Assembly (NCBI GenBank): GCA_030040395.1
Contig: JASHTU010000319.1
Coordinates: 1 to 6,421 of the forward strand
DNA from: Acidobacteriaceae bacterium
GTDB taxonomy: Bacteria; Acidobacteriota; Terriglobia; Terriglobales; Acidobacteriaceae
Length of the DNA stretch: 6,421 nucleotides
Direction of reading: 5' to 3'
A program made the position numbers and the translations under genes. Positions 5,976-6,421 of this stretch are shown in pieces (position 1 is the stretch's first letter; each line of letters opens with the position of its first letter). The notes beneath the pieces were generated by a model that worked only from the letters and a program-made list of their open reading frames with translations, was not told the origin of the DNA and did no database searches.

Positions 5976-6332
5976 GTCCGCAAATATCTCTTCGAAAAGA
6001 AAAAATTCCAGCCCATTTGCCCCTAAACGCCCCTTCGTGTCCTTTCGTTTCCCTTGCGAGTGGAGCGGAAGAGAGCTAGGGTCGCTACAACGCACGTCAG
6101 GAAGCCGGCGCAGCGGCTGAGAACGCCGAATTGAGAGGGCAAGGTTATCTGTTCCCGCGAATTTCTTTCGGCCGCCGACCGCGGGTGCGGCGAGGGGCAG
6201 AGCGATTGGCCGAGGCGGTCCATCAGAGATCGTGGTCGGACGAGTTAGGTCTGCCCGATGGCCAGTCCTGAACGGGGGGGCCAATTTCAACCGGAAGCGG
6301 GATGTCGCCTCGATCAAGCGAACGAGACCCCC

Positions 6333-6339
6333 AAAGGAG
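6333..6339 (+). promoter_or_regulatory. Shine-Dalgarno sequence of the right-edge gene
   Basis: AAAGGAG lies 7 bases before the ATG at 6347. This is a near-perfect anti-16S match at ideal spacing, the clearest ribosome binding site in the window, and it fixes the start of the truncated gene. Confidence 0.8.
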
Positions 6340-6346
6340 TCGCTAT

Positions 6347-6421
6347 ATGTGGAAGACGTTAGTCGGCGTTTGGTTTCTGACGATCTGTTCGATTCTGGCG
6401 GCGCAGCAATCTTTGAACAAC
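6347..6421 (+). CDS. amino terminus of an exported protein, cut by the window edge
   Basis: Twenty-five codons run to the end of the window without a stop: MWKTLVGVWFLTICSILAAQ followed by QSLNN. It begins with one positive charge (Lys3), then a hydrophobic core of about 15 residues, then small residues LAA before QQS. This is a standard Sec signal peptide with probable cleavage after the Ala-Ala. Cys14 lies inside the hydrophobic core and is not in a convincing lipobox, so a lipoprotein is less likely. The start is supported by AAAGGAG seven bases upstream. The mature protein is outside the window, so function cannot be stated. It is divergent from the membrane HTH/TPR gene 444 bp away. Confidence 0.75.
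   Translation, partial: MWKTLVGVWFLTICSILAAQQSLNN

Larger units (their letters stand above)
5903..6346. other. divergent intergenic region
   Basis: This 444-bp region lies between the start of the TPR gene (minus) and the exported-protein gene (plus). Both strands have open frames of 66-122 codons, but their translations are Arg/Pro/Leu-rich and show no domain, so I call no gene. It must carry both promoters: a candidate minus -10 is at 5970-5975 and the plus ribosome binding site at 6333-6339. On the minus strand near 6054-6029, AAACGAAAGG and ACACGAAGGGG are two degenerate copies of an ACGAAgg unit, resembling common intergenic repeat sequence. Confidence 0.45.

Noticed and set aside
5903..6016. 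38-residue amino-terminal extension of the HTH-TPR protein
   Set aside because: The extension (MGWNFFFSKRYLRTI...) is unlike the family, overlaps the likely promoter, and an internal ATG at 5902 has a better ribosome binding site.
5949..6317. Open frames of up to 122 codons on the minus strand in the divergent region
   Set aside because: No domain, no ribosome binding site, composition typical of random GC-rich frames, and they overlap the regulator's leader and start.
1..6421. CRISPR array, insertion-sequence ends, rRNA or riboswitch
   Set aside because: No regularly spaced direct repeats, no paired terminal inverted repeats with a transposase, and no rRNA or known riboswitch core was recognised on either strand.

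Overview
The window looks like a chromosomal segment of a soil-type Acidobacteriota bacterium (Solibacter/Bryobacter-like). This is inferred from three things: a winged-helix/TM/TPR regulator type that is abundant in that group, a tyrosine-recombinase family common there, and GC-rich genes separated by homopolymer-rich and AT-rich intergenic DNA. No rRNA or marker gene fixes the taxon.

Layout. Bases 1-2400 read as an accessory or decayed zone. An intact acetamidase/formamidase gene (217-1122, +) is followed by non-coding rubble (1123-1457). Then comes a frameshifted internal fragment of uvrA (about 1458-1977), fused without an intervening stop to the C-terminal third of a tyrosine recombinase (about 1981-2367). 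The fusion leaves a 180-codon open frame (1825-2367) that is really a chimera of two broken genes. Immediately beyond it lies a complete tRNA-Val(GAC) gene on the minus strand (2403-2479), with its 3' end facing the integrase remnant. This is the usual geometry of a tRNA-integrated element. Hand counts on sampled lines give about 54% GC left of the tRNA and about 63% in the gene to its right, consistent with an island boundary at the tRNA.

Bases 2480-6421 look like ordinary chromosome. A CDP-alcohol phosphatidyltransferase (2827-3444, +) converges with a small acidic CxxC protein (3467-3631, -). An 855-bp gene-free stretch follows (3632-4486). It contains a C-rich tract, a 100-bp block of only 24% GC (3861-3960) that looks like an intergenic repeat element, short alternative hairpins, and a strong G-quadruplex motif (4205-4228). 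Next is a membrane-anchored regulator-like protein with an N-terminal helix-turn-helix, one TM helix and TPR repeats (4487-5902, -). It is divergently arranged with a gene that has a clear ribosome binding site and signal peptide and runs off the right edge (6347-6421, +).

Working together. No operon can be claimed. The strongest unit is the divergent pair of TPR regulator and exported protein sharing a 444-bp intergenic region. The most informative region is the uvrA/integrase scar beside tRNA-Val. Bases 1-216 contain no gene I can identify; one frame is open from the left edge to about 182 but matches nothing I recognise.
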